A stretch of 64,000 bases of DNA from Nocardioidaceae bacterium (GCA_030447805.1 JAUJOE010000002.1:186001-250000), one strand, 5' to 3'. Numbered from the stretch's first letter, positions 1 to 12,501 are shown. Numbers and translations are program-made. The notes: generated by a model not told the origin, from the letters alone.

Positions 1-2
1 TC

Positions 3-278
3 TACGTACCGGAGCCGCGGCGGGAGTACGGCTACTACGTGCTGCCGTTCCTGTTGGGGGAAGACCTCGTCGCGCGCGTCGACCTCAAGGCCGACCGCAA
101 GGCCGGAGTCCTCCTGGTCAAGGCGGCGTACGCCGAGGCCTCGGCGCCGGTGGAGACGGCCGCGGAGCTCGCTGCGGCGCTGCGCGAGCTGGCGGAGTGG
201 CTCGGCCTCAGTGACGTGCAGGTGGCTCCGAAGGGAGACCTGGCGCCGGCCCTCAGCGCCAGCCAGCGGACGTCGTGA
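3..278 (+). CDS. C-terminal end of a YcaQ-like winged-helix DNA glycosylase (partial)
   Basis: The gene runs in from the left edge and only its last 91 codons are visible. The reading frame begins [16 protein letters not shown] and continues through a segment with [11 protein letters not shown]. This is the conserved end of the HTH_42 / YcaQ family, whose members open abasic or interstrand-crosslinked DNA. Family assignment is from recognition of the C-terminal motif; the catalytic region is outside the window. It ends 102 bp before secA on the same strand, with no clear link in function. A generic winged-helix protein of the same superfamily is the main alternative. Confidence 0.7.
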   Translation, partial: YVPEPRREYGYYVLPFLLGEDLVARVDLKADRKAGVLLVKAAYAEASAPVETAAELAAALRELAEWLGLSDVQVAPKGDLAPALSASQRTS

Positions 279-380
279 TCGGGTGCCAGGTCACCTACTA
301 TGGGCAGGGTTGCACCGCTGACCGACGTACTCACCTGGTGGACTGGCCACCGATAACCCTGACGAGGGAGTTCCACTCGA

Positions 381-3376
<2,996 letters not shown>

Positions 3377-3395
3377 CCGCAAACTCCGAGCGGAG

Positions 3396-3441
3396 TTGTC
3401 AGGGTCCATGGCCCCACTCCAGGCGTGAGTCACCCTGACAA
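3396..3441. repeat. Stem-loop repeat, copy 1 (TTGTCAG/CTGACAA family)
   Basis: The arms are TTGTCAGGGT and ACCCTGACAA, a 10-bp perfect stem, 46 bp end to end. Outer arms ACTCCGA/TCGGAGT extend it. It starts 20 bp after the secA stop codon. There is no T-tract. Two other copies in this window (15869 and 29956) share the TTGTCAG-type arm and the flanking GTC but have unrelated loops. It is probably a terminator or mRNA-end stabiliser. Confidence 0.7.
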
Positions 3442-3454
3442 GTCGGAGTCAGTG

Positions 3455-4003
3455 TCAGCCGAACTGGATAGCCGTGCACATCCAATGGTCGCGATGCCGG
3501 TCCAACCGGGCCGCGATGGCCCGGGAGCGCCCACCCATGCTGACTCGAGCAGCCACCTCTGCGCTGTCGGAAGTGGGGTGACCGATGTGGACGGTCACCA
3601 CCTGAGCGCGTCCCGCTCGAGCAGTCGGCGCCTTTCGCGCTGAGGCGACTCGCTGTCTGCGTCGAGCGATTTCGCCGTACACCGCCTCGTCAGTCCACCG
3701 GACCAGCTGCGCCAGTGGCCTGTCGCTGGACACGACCTCGACGACAGCTTGCAGGAAGCGCGCCGCCCACGCCTCCGACTCCGACCGCGACTCCGATTCG
3801 CCGTCCACTGGGGGCTGCACGAGGCACAGCGCGGTGGACCGCGGAGTGCAGTCCAGCCCGCTGGGTAGGGGATAGGTGAGAGCAAGAGCTCCCTGGCTGT
3901 AGTTTGTGCCGCAGTCCTCCGCTGATCGAGGCTTCGCAGCCCAACCGCGAGAATGGCGCGTCGGTACGCCGTGAGCGATGGGGGTCGGTGCGTGGCTGGT
4001 CAT
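3455..4003 (-). CDS. Rv3235-family protein
   Basis: This 182-residue protein resembles mycobacterial Rv3235, an Ala/Arg/Pro-rich protein of unknown function found next to secA in many actinobacteria. The N-terminal 80 residues look disordered. The C-terminal part (AARFLQAVVEVVSSDRPLAQLVRW onward) is the conserved domain. I placed the start at the ATG of MTSHAPTPIA because GGAGGTG lies 6 bp upstream and this ATG overlaps the stop of the LysM gene (ATGA), which implies translational coupling. A longer open frame upstream is not needed. The role is unknown; the locus suggests cell-envelope or surface-appendage biology. Confidence 0.8.
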   Translation of the reverse strand: MTSHAPTPIAHGVPTRHSRGWAAKPRSAEDCGTNYSQGALALTYPLPSGLDCTPRSTALCLVQPPVDGESESRSESEAWAARFLQAVVEVVSSDRPLAQLVRWTDEAVYGEIARRRQRVASARKAPTARAGRAQVVTVHIGHPTSDSAEVAARVSMGGRSRAIAARLDRHRDHWMCTAIQFG

Positions 4004-4689
4004 GGGGCACCTCCGGGTGTCGTAAGTCGCTGTCCGGGGAAGATCAGGTTGGCATCGGCACCGATCGTTTGCCGGTTCGCCGCATAGAGCGCGTTCACCC
4101 GGGTGGCGATGGCCCCGTCGGTGGACTCGGGCGGGAGCCCGCGCTGCGCTATCGACCACAAGGTGTCACCGGGTCGCACGGTCACAACGTGCGTCGGCGG
4201 AGCGGCCGGCAGGTCCGGCAAGCGGAGCCCGTCGAGTCGAGCGACGTGCCGCTGACCCGATGCACCGTCGGTATCGGTGTCATGCGCGCTCGCGGCCGAG
4301 GCGAAGGCCGGGGCGGTGAGGGCGAATCCACAACAGGCGAAGACGCAGTGACGCAGCCATCGCGGGCTCATCCGGGCGGCCAGCCGGTCAAGCCGCGCCG
4401 ACCGACTCGCCATGACAGCTCCGACGACGTTGAGTGCAACGAGCGCGGCCAGCACCGCTACCACGATGAGCAGCGCGCCCGCTGCGATGGTGACAACCAG
4501 TTGGTCGAGCGTCCACCCACCGGCCGGCGCCGCACCCGTCGCCAACATTGTCTGGATGTCGTCCGCAGCAGGTGCCGTCGCCCACCAGGCGCCGCTCACC
4601 AAGCCGCCGATGGCTGCGATCGCGAGTACGGCTCGACTCAAGCGGAGCACCCGCCCGAGCTGGGTGCTGGGTAGACCTGACGCGCTCAT
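4000..4689 (-). CDS. Membrane protein with C-terminal LysM domain
   Basis: This 229-residue protein has two clear membrane segments (about residues 18-38 and 66-90) and a further hydrophobic stretch near 118-135. It ends in a LysM domain beginning HVVTVRPGDTLWSIAQRG (about 165-220). LysM domains bind peptidoglycan, so the protein probably anchors in the membrane and reaches into the wall. It is the first gene of a two-gene unit with the Rv3235-type gene (4-bp overlap). Its upstream region, shared with the divergent gene at 4836, is unusually AT-rich and holds two direct TTTGCTT repeats. The exact partner is unknown. Confidence 0.85.
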   Translation of the reverse strand: MSASGLPSTQLGRVLRLSRAVLAIAAIGGLVSGAWWATAPAADDIQTMLATGAAPAGGWTLDQLVVTIAAGALLIVVAVLAALVALNVVGAVMASRSARLDRLAARMSPRWLRHCVFACCGFALTAPAFASAASAHDTDTDGASGQRHVARLDGLRLPDLPAAPPTHVVTVRPGDTLWSIAQRGLPPESTDGAIATRVNALYAANRQTIGADANLIFPGQRLTTPGGAP

Positions 4690-4707
4690 AGCATGCCTTT
4701 ACCTTCG

Positions 4708-4724
4708 TTTGCTTGCATTTGCTT
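4708..4724. promoter_or_regulatory. Direct repeats upstream of the LysM gene
   Basis: TTTGCTT occurs twice, at 4708-4714 and 4718-4724, one helical turn apart (AAGCAAA read toward the LysM gene). The tract from 4697 to 4740 is AT-rich in an otherwise very GC-rich region. Head-to-tail repeats at this spacing are typical of BldC/MerR-like excisionase-fold regulators, and one is encoded at 5418-5723. The link is inference. Confidence 0.35.
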
Positions 4725-4835
4725 TTTCTAGCTTTCATGTGGTCTCAGGTCAAGGGGTCATCCACAGGTTCTCGGTCTCGTAGGCGGAAGTGAACAGATG
4801 ACAGGAAGCGCAACAGATGGTTAGCGTTCAGCGAC

Positions 4836-5397
4836 ATGCGCTGGCAGGATCTCTTCGCCGACCTGGAGGGCCAGGCTGGAGCCTTGGAGTGGGCCGAGAT
4901 TGACGCCGAGGTCGCGGACCGAACCCGTGGCGAGATCGCTCAGGTCACCTTGCTGAACCGGATACGGGCGCAGGTCGGCCAGCGCATTGTTCTGACGATC
5001 AGCGGAGTCGGCTCCCTGGCTGGTCCGTTGGTGCAGGTCGGCGCTAACTGGCTGCTACTGAACGCGCCCGACGAGGTCGTCGTCCCCGGCTCGGCGATCA
5101 TCACGGTGAGCAACCTCCCCACCACCGCGACAAGTCCCGAGGGCGTTGGTCGGGTGACTGGAAGGCTGCCGATGACCGCGGCTCTACGTGCGATTGCGAT
5201 CGACCGGTGCGCGGTGACGGTGCTCACGCGCCGGCGACAAACTGACCGGCACGCCAGACCGCGTGGGTGCTGACTTCGTCGATCTCGCCGTACATGAACT
5301 CGGCGAAGCTCCCCGTCGCTCGACGGTACGCGGGCGGGTAACGGTTTCATTCGACGCCATCGGCGCCGTCAGACGCAGCGGCCAGGGATGGCTCTGA
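4836..5397 (+). CDS. Conserved hypothetical protein (one frameshift)
   Basis: The protein is about 187 residues once a 2-base deletion near 5228 is allowed for. The first frame reads to ...CAVTVLTR and the continuation GDKLTGTPDRVGADFVDLAVHE runs to a TGA at 5395-5397. It has an Asp/Glu-rich start (MRWQDLFADLEGQAGALEWAE) and a beta-rich core, but I recognise no catalytic motif. It belongs to the conserved actinobacterial neighbourhood of SAF, CpaE-like, LysM and HTH genes, so it may act with them. A TAGCGT -10-like hexamer ends 8 bp before the ATG and no Shine-Dalgarno is seen, so the mRNA may be leaderless. Function unknown. Confidence 0.7.
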
Positions 5398-5417
5398 AGC
5401 GGTTATCCGTGTCCCGC

Positions 5418-5723
5418 TTAACTGTCGAGCACCGGCTCATCTCGCTGTAACTCGCTGTCGGCGAACTCGTCTTGCTGCCGCTCGCTGTCGGCGTGCTCGT
5501 CGGAGGAGTACGGGTGCTCCTGGATGTATTGCTTTGTGCTCTTGTAGGCGTTGGCGATGTAGTTCTCAAGCTCAGTGTGCTCGACCCGCCACTGCCCGCG
5601 GCCACCGATCTTTATTGCCGGGAGATCGCCCCGACGTACGAGCGCGTAGACCTGCGCTAGGGAGATGTTGAGAACCTCAGCCACGTCTGCCAGCCCGTAG
5701 AACCGAGGCGGGGAACCAGCCAT
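5418..5723 (-). CDS. Helix-turn-helix (excisionase/BldC-like) DNA-binding protein
   Basis: This 101-residue protein carries an excisionase-type winged HTH in residues 7-58 (FYGLADVAEVLNISLAQVYA..GDLPAIKIGGRGQWRV..LENYI). The remaining tail is acidic and low in complexity (repeated DSERQQDEFADSELQRDE). Proteins of this type bind tandem direct repeats and act as small regulators; BldC of Streptomyces is the best-known case. The start MAGSPPRFYG fits the family; the longer open frame upstream would run into the divergent SAF gene. It probably regulates the LysM/SAF/CpaE-like cluster, which is inference from position. Confidence 0.82.
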   Translation of the reverse strand: MAGSPPRFYGLADVAEVLNISLAQVYALVRRGDLPAIKIGGRGQWRVEHTELENYIANAYKSTKQYIQEHPYSSDEHADSERQQDEFADSELQRDEPVLDS

Positions 5724-5816
5724 GGCCGCATTGTCGCATGTGCCGAGGACGGGAAACGGTACCGCTGAGGCGGCGGTGTGGATAAGTCTTCCCACGGGTC
5801 TACACACCCAGGCAGA

Positions 5817-6512
5817 ATGTGCGCCGTGTCCCTTTTGCACCGCACGGCGGTCCGCGCACCGGATGCCGTTGACGCCGACAGCCGCCTCGCGTCGCCCCCG
5901 GCGAACCGGCCGCGCCGGTCGCGGTGGAGAGACCCGCGGCTGTGGCTCGGCGCTCTCCTTGTTCTCGCGTCGGTGGTGATCGGCGCGAGAGTGCTCGCCG
6001 CGGCTGACGACACTGTGGCGGTGTGGGCCCTTAACCGTGACGTGGGCGCGGGCATGTCGGTCAGCGCCTCGGACCTGCGCGCAGTGCGGGTGCACTTAAC
6101 CGATTCCGTCGACGCTGACCGCTACTGGTTGGCGGGCGATCCGTTGCCGGTGGCGGCGGCTTTCACCCGTGATATCGGCGCCGGTGAACTGTTGGCCAGG
6201 TCGGCGGTCTCCACTGACCCGGCCGCGTTTCCTCACCAACTGCCGCTGGGAGTGACCAGCGCTGGACTGCCTGCCGACATCTCGGTGGGCGACCACGTCG
6301 AGGTGTGGGCCGTGCCGAAACCCGAAGAGGCTAACCGCTCAGCGACGCTCGTCCTGCCAGATGTCACCGTCATGTCGGTCGGCGATGTGGGTGTTGCTGG
6401 ACTCGGCTCGGACCGGCAGGTGGTGGTCGCGTTGCCAGATCCCAACGAGACGTCCGCGGTGCTTGACGCGCTCAACGGGGCGACCGTGGTCCTGGTCAGA
6501 ATCAGCGGCTGA
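5817..6512 (+). CDS. SAF-domain protein (CpaB/RcpC-like)
   Basis: A membrane anchor (WLGALLVLASVVIGARVLAA, about residues 45-64) is followed by an extracytoplasmic SAF domain (VWALNRDVGAGMSVSASDL..) and a second beta-rich domain. This is the architecture of CpaB/RcpC, periplasmic parts of Flp pilus machines, although actinobacterial homologues often occur without pilus genes, as here. The start is uncertain: ATG 5817 and GTG 5826 are both plausible, and an ATG at 5778 would add a stretch lying in the intergenic region. It ends 3 bp before the CpaE-like gene, so the two are probably cotranscribed. Confidence 0.8.
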   Translation: MCAVSLLHRTAVRAPDAVDADSRLASPPANRPRRSRWRDPRLWLGALLVLASVVIGARVLAAADDTVAVWALNRDVGAGMSVSASDLRAVRVHLTDSVDADRYWLAGDPLPVAAAFTRDIGAGELLARSAVSTDPAAFPHQLPLGVTSAGLPADISVGDHVEVWAVPKPEEANRSATLVLPDVTVMSVGDVGVAGLGSDRQVVVALPDPNETSAVLDALNGATVVLVRISG

Positions 6513-6515
6513 GCC

Positions 6516-7781
6516 ATGTCGTCGGGAGTGCTCGTCGCCGTTGGCGCGGTTGAGTTCGAGGCTGGTCTACTGACTGCGTTGGAGGGCCCCTCCTTTCACG
6601 TCGTACGCCGCTGCGTCGACGTAGCGGACCTCCTGGCCGCCGCGGCCACCCACCAGGCACAGGTGGCCGTCGTCTCCGCACACCTGCGGAACCTCGACCG
6701 CGACGTCATCGCCCGACTCCGGCAGGACAACGTCGCCGTCGTTGGCGCCACCGCTGAGGCATCCAGCGCCGACGAGGCGGCGCTTCGGCGACTGGGCATC
6801 GAGTCGTTGGTCTTCGCCGACGATGTGGCCACCCTGCGCGAGGTGCTCACCGAGGCGATGAACGATCCGGCTGCCGTGTCAGTCGCGGACGCCTGGACGA
6901 GCGTGGCGCCGTCCCTGGACGGCCAGGATCTCGACGCTCAAGAACCGCCCCGACGGGGCCAGGTGATCGCCGTCTGGGGCGGCAGCGGTGCGCCGGGCAG
7001 GTCGGTGGTCTCGTTGGGGTTGAGCGCCGAACTGGCCCGCTTGCGAGCCGCGACGTTGCTCATCGATGCCGACGTGTTCGGCGGCGCCGTTGCCCCAATG
7101 TTGGGCATGCTGGACGAGTCGTCTGGGCTGCTCGCTGCCGCTCGGGCAGCCAACGTTGGCGCCCTAGATGCTGAGTCGCTAGCCCGCCACGCCCGTCGAG
7201 TCAACCCAGCGCTGCGGGTGCTGACCGGCCTTCCTCGGGCAGATCGGTGGACAGAGGTCAAGCCGGTGTTGCTGCGCCACGTCATCGACACGGCCCGGGC
7301 AGTGTGCGCGTTCACGGTGATCGACTGCGGCTTCAGCGTCGAGATTGACGAAGAGATCAGCTACGACGTGGCCGCACCTCGTCGCAACGGCGCGACGCTG
7401 GAGGCGCTCGAGACCGCTGACACTGTTGTCGTGGTTGGTGGTGCCGACCCGATCAGCCTTGGCCGCCTGATCCGCGCGCTGCACGAGCTGAGTCAGGTCG
7501 TGCCCGGCGCGACGCCGTACGTCGTGATCAACCGGGTCCGAGACAGCCTGGGGTGGACCGAGAGCGAGATCGTGGAGACGGTTGCTCGGGTCAGCGGAGT
7601 GGCTCGCGTGCGAACGCTGCCCGACGACCGGCAGGCCTGCGACCGGGCTCTCGTGCACGGCCGCACGCTGACCGAGTGCGCGCCCGACGCGAAGGTGACG
7701 AAGGCGCTGCGGGCGATGGCTGCCGACCTTGCCGGCGTACCCGAGGCCCCCGGCCGGAGGCGAAAGGCGGCCAGGCGGTAG
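6516..7781 (+). CDS. CpaE-like MinD/ParA-family ATPase with altered Walker A
   Basis: This 421-residue protein has an N-terminal receiver-like pseudo-domain (about 1-115) and a C-terminal MinD/ParA fold. The P-loop reads WGGSGAPGRSVVSLG (about 152-167), where the canonical KGGxGKT/S has Arg in place of the catalytic Lys. The rest of the fold is kept (TLLIDADVFGGAVAPML; VIDCGF; VVVGGADPISLGRLIRAL). CpaE proteins localise Flp pilus assembly or act as scaffolds. With the Lys missing, ATP hydrolysis may be weak or absent; many actinobacterial homologues appear to share this. It pairs with the SAF gene 3 bp upstream. Confidence 0.85.
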   Translation: MSSGVLVAVGAVEFEAGLLTALEGPSFHVVRRCVDVADLLAAAATHQAQVAVVSAHLRNLDRDVIARLRQDNVAVVGATAEASSADEAALRRLGIESLVFADDVATLREVLTEAMNDPAAVSVADAWTSVAPSLDGQDLDAQEPPRRGQVIAVWGGSGAPGRSVVSLGLSAELARLRAATLLIDADVFGGAVAPMLGMLDESSGLLAAARAANVGALDAESLARHARRVNPALRVLTGLPRADRWTEVKPVLLRHVIDTARAVCAFTVIDCGFSVEIDEEISYDVAAPRRNGATLEALETADTVVVVGGADPISLGRLIRALHELSQVVPGATPYVVINRVRDSLGWTESEIVETVARVSGVARVRTLPDDRQACDRALVHGRTLTECAPDAKVTKALRAMAADLAGVPEAPGRRRKAARR

Positions 7782-7818
7782 GACGCGGGTCGTGGCGGTC
7801 ACTGACATGTCGGCGAGG

Positions 7819-9166
7819 TCAGGAGTAGAAGAGGAGCCAGAGGCCGGTGAGCGTGTAGCCGACCATGAGCACCAGCATCGGCAGCTGGCCGGTGAGGGAG
7901 TGCCGGCGCGGCAGCAGCCGGACGGCGCGGTCGTGGGCGGCGATGACGCCGAGCACGTGGCCGGTGATGACCGCGACCACCTTGGTGACGGCGAGCGCAG
8001 TGGGGTGGTTGTAGATCGCGTATTTGTTCACGCCGTCAAGCCACGAGGTCAGTGTCCAGCCGCGTGAGAGCGGGTCGCCGAGCTGCTGCAGCGTCGTCAT
8101 GCCGAGACGACGACGAAGTACGACAGGTAGTGCGCGACGACGTACCCGACGAGGATCGGCACCACCGAGTGCGCCATCAGCGCGGGCAGGCGGCGCCGCT
8201 CCAGGTGGCCGATGCCGGCGGTCGCCAGCGCCGCGATGGTGAAGGTCACCAGGACCGCGAGGCAGAAGCCGAGCAGGGCGGCGGTGTTGAGCAGCATCGG
8301 GTGCACGGAGTGCTGCTGGGAGAAGTTGAGCCAGCGGGAGGAGTCCTTGAAGCTGTCGAACGCCGTGGAGCCGAACAGCACGGCCACCACGCCCATCAGC
8401 CCGGGTACGGCGGGTTGGCCGTCGAGGTTCTCCAGCGGGTTGCGCACGACCAGGGTCCCGTCGGTGCGCCGCCCGAATGGTGACAGCCGCGCCACCAACG
8501 ACGAGTACACCTCGAACGGGTCGGCGCGCTCGAAGAACGTGTCACCGAACACTGCGGCGCCCACCAGGAGCACCGACGCCACGACAGCGAACCAGAGCCG
8601 CACCGCTGTCAGGTCCAGCGTCGTGGCCGGTTGACCAGCTCCAGCCAGACGAACGCGAACAGCAGCCCGGCCGCCGGCCAGTAGCCGAGCCGGGCCGGAT
8701 ACGGCAGCACGCCTCGACTGGGGTCGCCGCCAGCGAGCTTGTTGATCCCGCGGAACAGCCAGCGCAGCGGGTTGCACAGCCGGTAGATGCGGCCGAACAG
8801 CAGCGCGGCCGGGACCAACCCCACCCAGAGCAGCACGTAGACCGTGCCGAACGTCGGGTTGACCAGGCTGTCGACGCCGAACACCGCCGCCATCGTCACC
8901 CAGGCTGCGAACAACAGTGCCGCGGCGACGACGAGAGCCCGCGTGACGGGGGAGTCGACGAGCGACGCGAGCCAGCCCGGCAGCGCGTGACCGGAGGCGT
9001 CGTCGCGAAACTGCGGGTGCGCCAGGCCAGACCAAGCACGGCGAACGAGACGAGCAGCGCTACGGCGGCGGCGATCAGCACATAGTCGGCCGGGACTGGC
9101 AGGTCGCTGCGCCCGCCGACGACGCCATGCGCCAGCAGCTCGCTGGTCGGAGGAGCGACTCGGCAA
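7819..9166 (-). CDS. Polytopic membrane protein, fenitrothion-hydrolase-like (frameshifted)
   Basis: Segments in three frames read as one membrane protein of about 445 residues. The N-terminus is AHGVVGGRSDLPVPADYVLIAA, then VTRALVVAAALLFAAWVTMA and IYRLCNPLRWLFRG; the middle starts LDLTAVRLWFAVVASVLLVG and the end is HVLGVIAAHDRAVRLLP plus MLVLMVGYTLTGLWLLFYS. Breaks lie near 9015, 8625 and 8098 (where ATGA could also be a real gene boundary). Around ten membrane segments are visible. Databases often call this family fenitrothion hydrolase, but the substrate is unproven in actinobacteria. The start is unclear and overlaps the end of the upstream cupredoxin-like gene, which suggests the two proteins work together. 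Confidence 0.6.
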
Positions 9167-9169
9167 CGG

Positions 9170-9538
9170 CTAGCTGACCTGCAGTTTCACGATGACGACC
9201 CCGAGCTCGTGCGACTCCACCTCGTAGGTGCCCGGGTCGTCGATGGAGAACGTGAACTCCTGGTCGTCTTCGGCCTTGACCTCGAACTCGTGCTCTGGGT
9301 CTGAGTGGACGTGGATCTCGTCCTCGGCATCTGAGCTGACGAGCAGCGTGATGTCTTGCCCCTGCTCGACCTTGACGGTGTCGCCGCTGGGCTCGACGGT
9401 GCCGTCCTGCTCGGTGATCTTGACGACGACCGCCGCCGGGCTGGCACTAAAGTCGCTGGAGCCGGCAGCGCAGCCGGTGAGGCTGACAGCGACGGCCAGG
9501 AGTGCGCCGGCGAGGCGGACGGGACGGGTCAAGCTCAT
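9170..9538 (-). CDS. Cupredoxin-like lipoprotein
   Basis: This 122-residue protein starts with a lipoprotein signal (MSLTRPVRLAGALLAVAVSLTGC; lipobox LTGC, Cys23). The mature part is an acidic beta-sandwich of cupredoxin type, with ISDDPGTYEVESH-like strands near the end and two His residues in EIHVHSDPEHEFE. It may bind copper on the outer face of the membrane. A GGAGGA Shine-Dalgarno lies just before the ATG. The downstream membrane protein follows at once on the same strand, which fits a copper-handling or redox pair, but no electron partner is seen. Confidence 0.75.
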   Translation of the reverse strand: MSLTRPVRLAGALLAVAVSLTGCAAGSSDFSASPAAVVVKITEQDGTVEPSGDTVKVEQGQDITLLVSSDAEDEIHVHSDPEHEFEVKAEDDQEFTFSIDDPGTYEVESHELGVVIVKLQVS

Positions 9539-9749
9539 CGGGGAAGGTCCTCCGTTGCTGTCGGGATCGAGGGTCAAAGTTCTGCCGGCGCCGGGAAGCG
9601 CCAGGATACGGGCGCGACGGGCCGGGCCGCCGTACCGGCTCGCTCCATCGCCAGCAGCGCATGCAGGCGGCCGCAATCGCCCCGACGCAGCCCGACACAT
9701 GCACTCCGAGTTGCTAGCGTGAAGGCAGCGCACACCGATGGGAGGCACC

Positions 9750-10750
9750 ATGCAAGCGATCTGGAAGGGCACGATCTCGTTCGGTCTGGTGACGATCCCG
9801 ATCAAGGTCTACTCCGCCACCGAGGAGCGCAACATCTCCTTCCGGCAGGTGCACGAGGCCGACGGGGGCAGGATCCGGTACAAGCGCGTGTGCGAGGTGG
9901 ACGGCGAGGAGGTGCCGTACTCCGACATCGGCAAGGCCTACGAGCTGCCCGACGGCCGGCTCGTCGTCCTCACCAACGAGGACTTCGGCCAGCTGCCGCT
10001 GCCGACCGCGAAGTCGATCGAGGTGCTGGAGTTCGTGCCCGCCGAGCAGATCGACCCGCTGTACTTCTCCAAGGCCTACTACCTCGCCGCCGACGGGGTC
10101 GGCGCCAAGCCCTACGTGCTGCTGCGCGACGCGCTGCACCAAGACGGGGCAGTGCGCACTGGTGAAAGTCGCGATCCGGACCCGAGAGACGCTGGCCCTG
10201 CTGCGGGAGAAGGACGGCGCGCTCGTGCTGCAGACGATGCTGTGGCCGGACGAGGTGCGCGACAGCGGCTTCGCAGTGCCCGACGACTCGGTGAGCATCC
10301 GCAGCCAGGAGGTGGGGATGGCTGAGTCCTATATCTCCACGTTGACTGCCGAGTTCGACCCGGCGCGGTACTCCAGCGACTACCGGGAGGCGCTGGAGCA
10401 GCTGGTGCAGGCGAAAGTCGCCGGGCTACCGATGCCTGACACCGACACCGACGACGGCGAGACCGCGGAGGTCGCCGACCTGGTGGCCGCGCTGCGCGCG
10501 AGCGTGGACGCGGCGAAGAAGCGGCGGGAGGCTGCCGCTGCGGGAGAGGCTTCCGACCGAGCCGCCGACGGTGCCGGGGATACGGCGGCGACGGCCAAGA
10601 CGGGCACGAAGTCGGCCGCATCGTCGCGGACGACCACCCTGGAAGAAGCCCACCCAGCAGGCAGCGAAGCCGACGAAACCGGCGGCCAAGGACACCGCGA
10701 AGACGAGCAAGTCCGAGCCGAAGAAGCGGGCCGCGAAGAAGTCAGCCTGA
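9750..10750 (+). CDS. ku: Ku protein, non-homologous end joining (two frameshifts)
   Basis: Bacterial Ku forms a homodimer ring on DNA ends and recruits ligase LigD. The sequence matches from MQAIWKGTISFGLVTIPIKVYSAT through the core (FSKAYYLAADGVGAKPYVLLRDAL; LVLQTMLWPDEVRD) to a Lys-rich tail (KPTKPAAKDTAKTSKSE). The ATG at 9750 has GGGAGG upstream; an ATG at 9738 is less likely. The frame changes near 10153 (one extra base) and near 10637, the second restoring the usual Lys/Ala-rich C-terminal extension that ends at TGA 10748-10750. No ligD is present in the window, so the partner must be elsewhere. Confidence 0.93.
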
Positions 10751-10770
10751 CGGTTGGGGAGGGGGAGGCC

Positions 10771-12412
10771 GTGGCAGATTCCCTCATGGACGCCTACGCC
10801 ACCGTTCCCGCACCGGTCAACGAGCCGAACCTCGACTACGCCCCCGGCAGCCCCGAGCGCGCTGCGCTCGAGCAGAAGCTCGTCGAGCTGCAGAAGGCAG
10901 AGACTGATCTCACGGCGACCATCGGCGGTGAGCAGCGGTGGGGCAACGGCGCGGAGTTCACCGTCGTCCAGCCGCACAACCACCAGCAGGTGCTCGGGGT
11001 CACGCGCGGCGCCGACGGCAAGGACGCCGAGGACGCCATCAAGGCGGCCGCCGAGGCGGCACCGGCATGGCGGGCCATGCCGTTCGAGGACCGCGCGTCG
11101 ATTCTGCTCAAGGCCGCCGAGCTGGCAGCCGGTCCGTGGCGGCAGACCCTCAACGCCGCCACCATGCTGGGGCAGTCGAAGACGTCCTGGCAGGCCGAGA
11201 TCGACGCTGCCTGCGAGCTGATCGACTTCTGGCGCTTCAACGTCCACTACGGCGCCCAAATCCTGAGCCAGCAGCCGATGGCGAACTCCAAGGGCGTCTG
11301 GAACCGCACCGACCACCGCCCGCTCGAGGGGTTCGTCTACGCCATCACGCCATTCAACTTCACCGCAATCGCCGCCAACCTTCCCACCGCACCTGCACTG
11401 ATGGGCAACACCGTGCTGTGGAAGCCGTCGATCACCCAGCAGTTCGCCGCACACCTCACCATGCGGCTGCTCGAGGAGGCGGGCATGCCTCCAGGGGTGA
11501 TCAACATGCTGCCCGGCGACGGGCTGGCCGTGTCCGACGTCGCGCTGACACACCCCAACCTTGGCGGCATCCACTTCACCGGCTCGACCCCGACCTTCCA
11601 GCACCTGTGGCGGACCGTGGGCGAGAACATCTCGACGTACCGGTCCTATCCGCGCGTCGTCGGCGAGACCGGCGGCAAGGACTTCGTCGTCGCTCATCCA
11701 TCGGCCGACCCCGACGTGCTGCGTACGGCGCTCATCCGCGGCGCGTTCGAGTACCAGGGGCAGAAGTGCTCGGCCGCCTCCCGCGCCTACGTCCCGCGGT
11801 CGGTGGGACCGGATGCGCGACGACCTGGTCGACGAGACCGAGTCGATCGCCGTGGGCGACGTCAGCGACTTCTCGAACTTCATGGGCGCGGTCATCGACG
11901 CACGGGCGTTCGAGAAGCACCGGACCGCCATCTCGCGCGCGCAGGACTCCGACAGTCTCGACGTCATCGCCGGCGGGCGGGTGGACGACTCGGTCGGCTG
12001 GTTCGTCCGTCCGACGATCATGGTTGCCGACGACCCGACAGACGAGATCTTCGCCAACGAGTACTTCGGACCGATCCTGTCGGTGCTGGTGTATGACGAC
12101 GAGAACTTCGAGGACGCCGTACACCAGATGGAGTCGATCGCCACCTATGCGCTCACCGGGTCGATCATCGCCCAGGACCGCCGAGCGATCGGCTGGGCGA
12201 TGGAGCGGCTGCGGTTCGCCGCCGGAAACTTCTATGTCAACGACAAGCCAACCGGCGCTGTCGTCGGGCAGCAGCCGTTCGGCGGCGCCCGCGCGTCGGG
12301 CACGAACGACAAGGCGGGCTCGGTGCTGAACCTGCTGCGGTGGACGTCTCCGCGCTCGATCAAGGAGACCTTCGCACCGCCGACGTCGTACCACTACCCG
12401 CACATGGGCTGA
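10771..12412 (+). CDS. pruA: L-glutamate gamma-semialdehyde dehydrogenase (one frameshift)
   Basis: PruA oxidises glutamate gamma-semialdehyde (from proline) to glutamate with NAD. The N-terminus (VPAPVNEPNLDYAPGSPERAALEQKL) and motifs FNFTAIAANLPTAPALMGNTVLWKPS, HFTGSTPTFQHLW, GETGGKDFVVAH, the catalytic-Cys segment YQGQKCSAASRAYVP and NDKPTGAVVGQQPFGGARASGT are those of the 1-pyrroline-5-carboxylate dehydrogenase group. One break near 11800 (two bases missing after PRSV) joins the two frames. GTG 10771 or ATG 10786 may be the start. No proline dehydrogenase gene lies beside it in the window. Confidence 0.93.
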
Positions 12413-12501
12413 GCCGGCGGTTTTACCGTGTCGGCTGGCAGTGCCCGGGCTGACGTGTACGCCGCCAGGCGGCCCTCTAACTTTTGGTGAGAGGCAGCCT
12501 C

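Noticed and set aside
7795-7820. A fourth copy of the TTGTCAG/CTGACAA repeat (CTGACATGTCGG)
   Set aside because: It differs in the key arm and has no complementary left arm.
8097-8100. ATGA boundary as a real junction between two membrane-protein genes
   Set aside because: The 93 residues after it continue the same protein family, so a frameshift in one gene is more likely; a real boundary cannot be fully excluded.
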